A stretch of 64,000 bases of DNA from Novibacillus thermophilus (lineage in GTDB: Bacteria; Bacillota; Bacilli; Thermoactinomycetales; Novibacillaceae): the NCBI RefSeq assembly GCF_002005165.1, contig NZ_CP019699.1, forward strand, positions 868,001 through 932,000, read 5' to 3'. Both the position numbers and the translations under genes were made by a program. The notes below the pieces were generated by a model that was not told the DNA's origin, did not search any database, and worked only from the letters and a program-made list of their open reading frames with translations. Positions 62,740-64,000 of the stretch are shown here, piece after piece. Numbering within the stretch: position 1 is the first letter of the stretch; each line of letters begins with the position of its first letter.

Positions 62740-63864
62740 TTACAGTTGGGCACGATATTTCACAATTTTCTCTTCGTCAATTGTGCAACCGATTCCGACA
62801 TCATTGGGAAAGTGGATACATCCGTCACGAATTGTGGTGCCGGAGTGAACCGCATCGTCAGCCAGAAAAAGAGGACCGTTCAAATCAACAGGGGTCGTAA
62901 TGTTGAGGGCTCCGAATAAGTAGGCGCTGGCGGTGAGGCCGATGGTCGATTCAGTCAACCCGCCGCCGAGTAAATCCAGACCAGCTTCCCGGGCGATTAG
63001 ACCACAAAGGCGGGCGTAATACAGGCCCCTCATTTTGGACGTTTTGATGACGATCGTATCTGCTGCTTCTGTACGGACGGCATTCACGACGTCCCGGGGG
63101 GACCACACACTTTCATCAAGGGCGATAGGGACGCCAGCTCGGGCTCTCAACCTTGCGTGGCCGAACAAATCGCCTGCAGGGAGGGGTTGCTCGAACACAT
63201 CGACCCCGACAGCTTCCATGTTTTTTGCCAACTGAATCGCTTGACTCAGCGTGTAAGCCTGGTTGGCGTCCACTCGGAAAAAGAGATCAGGGGCCGCTTC
63301 TTTGACGGCTCTAATGACATCAATGTCCCTTTTTGGGGTTAACCCTACTTTGACATCTAACCCTTTGTAACCTTCTGCTTTCGCCTTTGACGCTAACTGA
63401 GCGGCTTCTTCTGGGTCGCTTGTACTAATTAAGTAAGACAGTTTAACAGGACCGGGGATAGCCTCTTGCCAGACTCCGGGCAACGGTTTGTTTTCGCTTC
63501 TGGCTGCTAGGTCGTGTAAAGCGAGATCAATGGCCGACTTGGCAATGGGCTGACCGATCGTCGTTCCGGATGCGATTTCTAGGTTCATCCTTTGGTGTAA
63601 CGTTTTAAAACAGAGCGGACTTTTTCCTATGAGGGCAGGGCCTAAATACTTGCGGATCGTACTCGTAACACTCTCCAGTGTTTCATAGCTCCACCTGCGA
63701 CTCGGTCGGGCCTCTCCCCACCCGACTGTTCCGTCATCTGCTGTTATTTTGACATAAACGTGAGTCGCACCGCTCTCTTTACTTCCAACCGAACCGCCGG
63801 AAATGGAAAAATTGCGCTTCATCGGGAAGATGAGCGGAAACACATCTATCCTTTGAATTTTCAT
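62740..63864 (-). CDS. Enolase-superfamily epimerase/cycloisomerase (MLE subgroup)
   Basis: A 374-residue protein of the muconate-lactonising subgroup. N-terminal capping domain (IQRIDVFPLIFPMKRNFSISGG, GWGEARPSRRWSYETLE), barrel with KGLDVKVGLTPKRDIDV (general base lysine), metal ligands D in FRVDANQAYTL, E in VFEQPLP, D in IALDESVWSP, and IKTSKMRGLYYARL. Candidate reactions are L-Ala-D/L-Glu or other dipeptide epimerisation, N-succinylamino acid racemisation or muconate cyclisation; context does not decide. ATG 63864 follows GGAGG. Confidence 0.82.
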   Translation of the reverse strand: MKIQRIDVFPLIFPMKRNFSISGGSVGSKESGATHVYVKITADDGTVGWGEARPSRRWSYETLESVTSTIRKYLGPALIGKSPLCFKTLHQRMNLEIASGTTIGQPIAKSAIDLALHDLAARSENKPLPGVWQEAIPGPVKLSYLISTSDPEEAAQLASKAKAEGYKGLDVKVGLTPKRDIDVIRAVKEAAPDLFFRVDANQAYTLSQAIQLAKNMEAVGVDVFEQPLPAGDLFGHARLRARAGVPIALDESVWSPRDVVNAVRTEAADTIVIKTSKMRGLYYARLCGLIAREAGLDLLGGGLTESTIGLTASAYLFGALNITTPVDLNGPLFLADDAVHSGTTIRDGCIHFPNDVGIGCTIDEEKIVKYRAQL

Positions 63865-63899
63865 CGTTGACCTCCAAATAAATCAACAGCTTTTATAAT

Positions 63900-64000
63900 T
63901 CATATTACATTAGCTCTGTTGACGATTAAATGGCGATAAATCTGATCCACGACATATGCGGTTTCACGAAGCGGTGCGACAGGTGACAAAGAACACATTG
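63900..64000 (-). CDS. C-terminal end of an unidentified gene (5' part off window)
   Basis: A minus-strand frame open from the window edge to TGA at 63900, ending ETAYVVDQIYRHLIVNRANVI. It reads like a protein C-terminus upstream of the epimerase on the same strand, but 33 codons are too few to name a family. Confidence 0.3.
   Translation of the reverse strand, partial: MCSLSPVAPLRETAYVVDQIYRHLIVNRANVI

Overview
The window reads as chromosome of an endospore-forming Bacillales bacterium with intermediate G+C. Supporting evidence is the gerE-murI-gerM-rph, tig-clpX-lonB-lonA-ysxC and hemAXCDBL gene orders known from Bacillus subtilis, a SleB cortex hydrolase, an alpha/beta-type SASP, SAM-I riboswitches and consensus Gram-positive promoters and Shine-Dalgarno sites. 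An ectoine operon, a caa3-type oxidase and meso-diaminopimelate dehydrogenase fit an aerobic, salt-tolerant, possibly thermophilic lineage (Thermoactinomycetaceae-like is a guess, not a demonstrated assignment).

Layout. 1-10.7 kb: an edge-truncated TetR regulator with its own operator, an M2-like zinc carboxypeptidase/dipeptidase, a small zinc-ribbon protein, a YtrA-type GntR regulator with an ABC-2 exporter (one permease frameshifted), ddh, a low-affinity class B PBP, ytoQ and fumC. 10.9-17.8 kb: sulfur and osmolyte block, with the cystine carrier TcyP, two tandem SAM-I riboswitches in front of an SsuABC-like importer whose permease carries a nonsense codon, then ectABC on the minus strand. 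17.9-32.8 kb: accessory and housekeeping genes (HAD phosphatases, phosphoesterase, PadR plus membrane partner, nfo, a Cas4-like membrane protein broken by an amber codon, lipoprotein, decayed GNAT and MFS remnants, an RsmF-like methyltransferase, glpD behind an antitermination leader, sodA, sleB, SASP).

32.9-41.3 kb: P1 peptidase, ypuA-like, then the gerE, ysmB, murI, gerM, rph, rdgB, ysnB spore/housekeeping block, a thioredoxin-like protein and tRNA-Arg(UCU). 41.4-50.8 kb: tig, clpX, lonB, lonA, ysxC protein-quality block; a complete class C-like group II intron sits antisense between the clpX stop codon and the clpX terminator. 50.9-62.7 kb: ddl, ctaCDEF (caa3 oxidase) and hemAXCDBL (glutamate to uroporphyrinogen III precursors), so oxidase and its heme supply are neighbours. 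62.7-64 kb: an enolase-superfamily epimerase/cycloisomerase and the edge of another gene.

A cross-cutting observation is that four apparent gene lesions (ABC permease at 4219-4223, ysmB at 36090-36094, the rdgB/ysnB junction at 39935-39939, clpX at 43544-43547) are each repaired by adding one base to a G or C run. This looks more like homopolymer under-calling than biology. Two other genes (importer permease, Cas4-like) carry clean in-frame stop codons, which this explanation does not cover.
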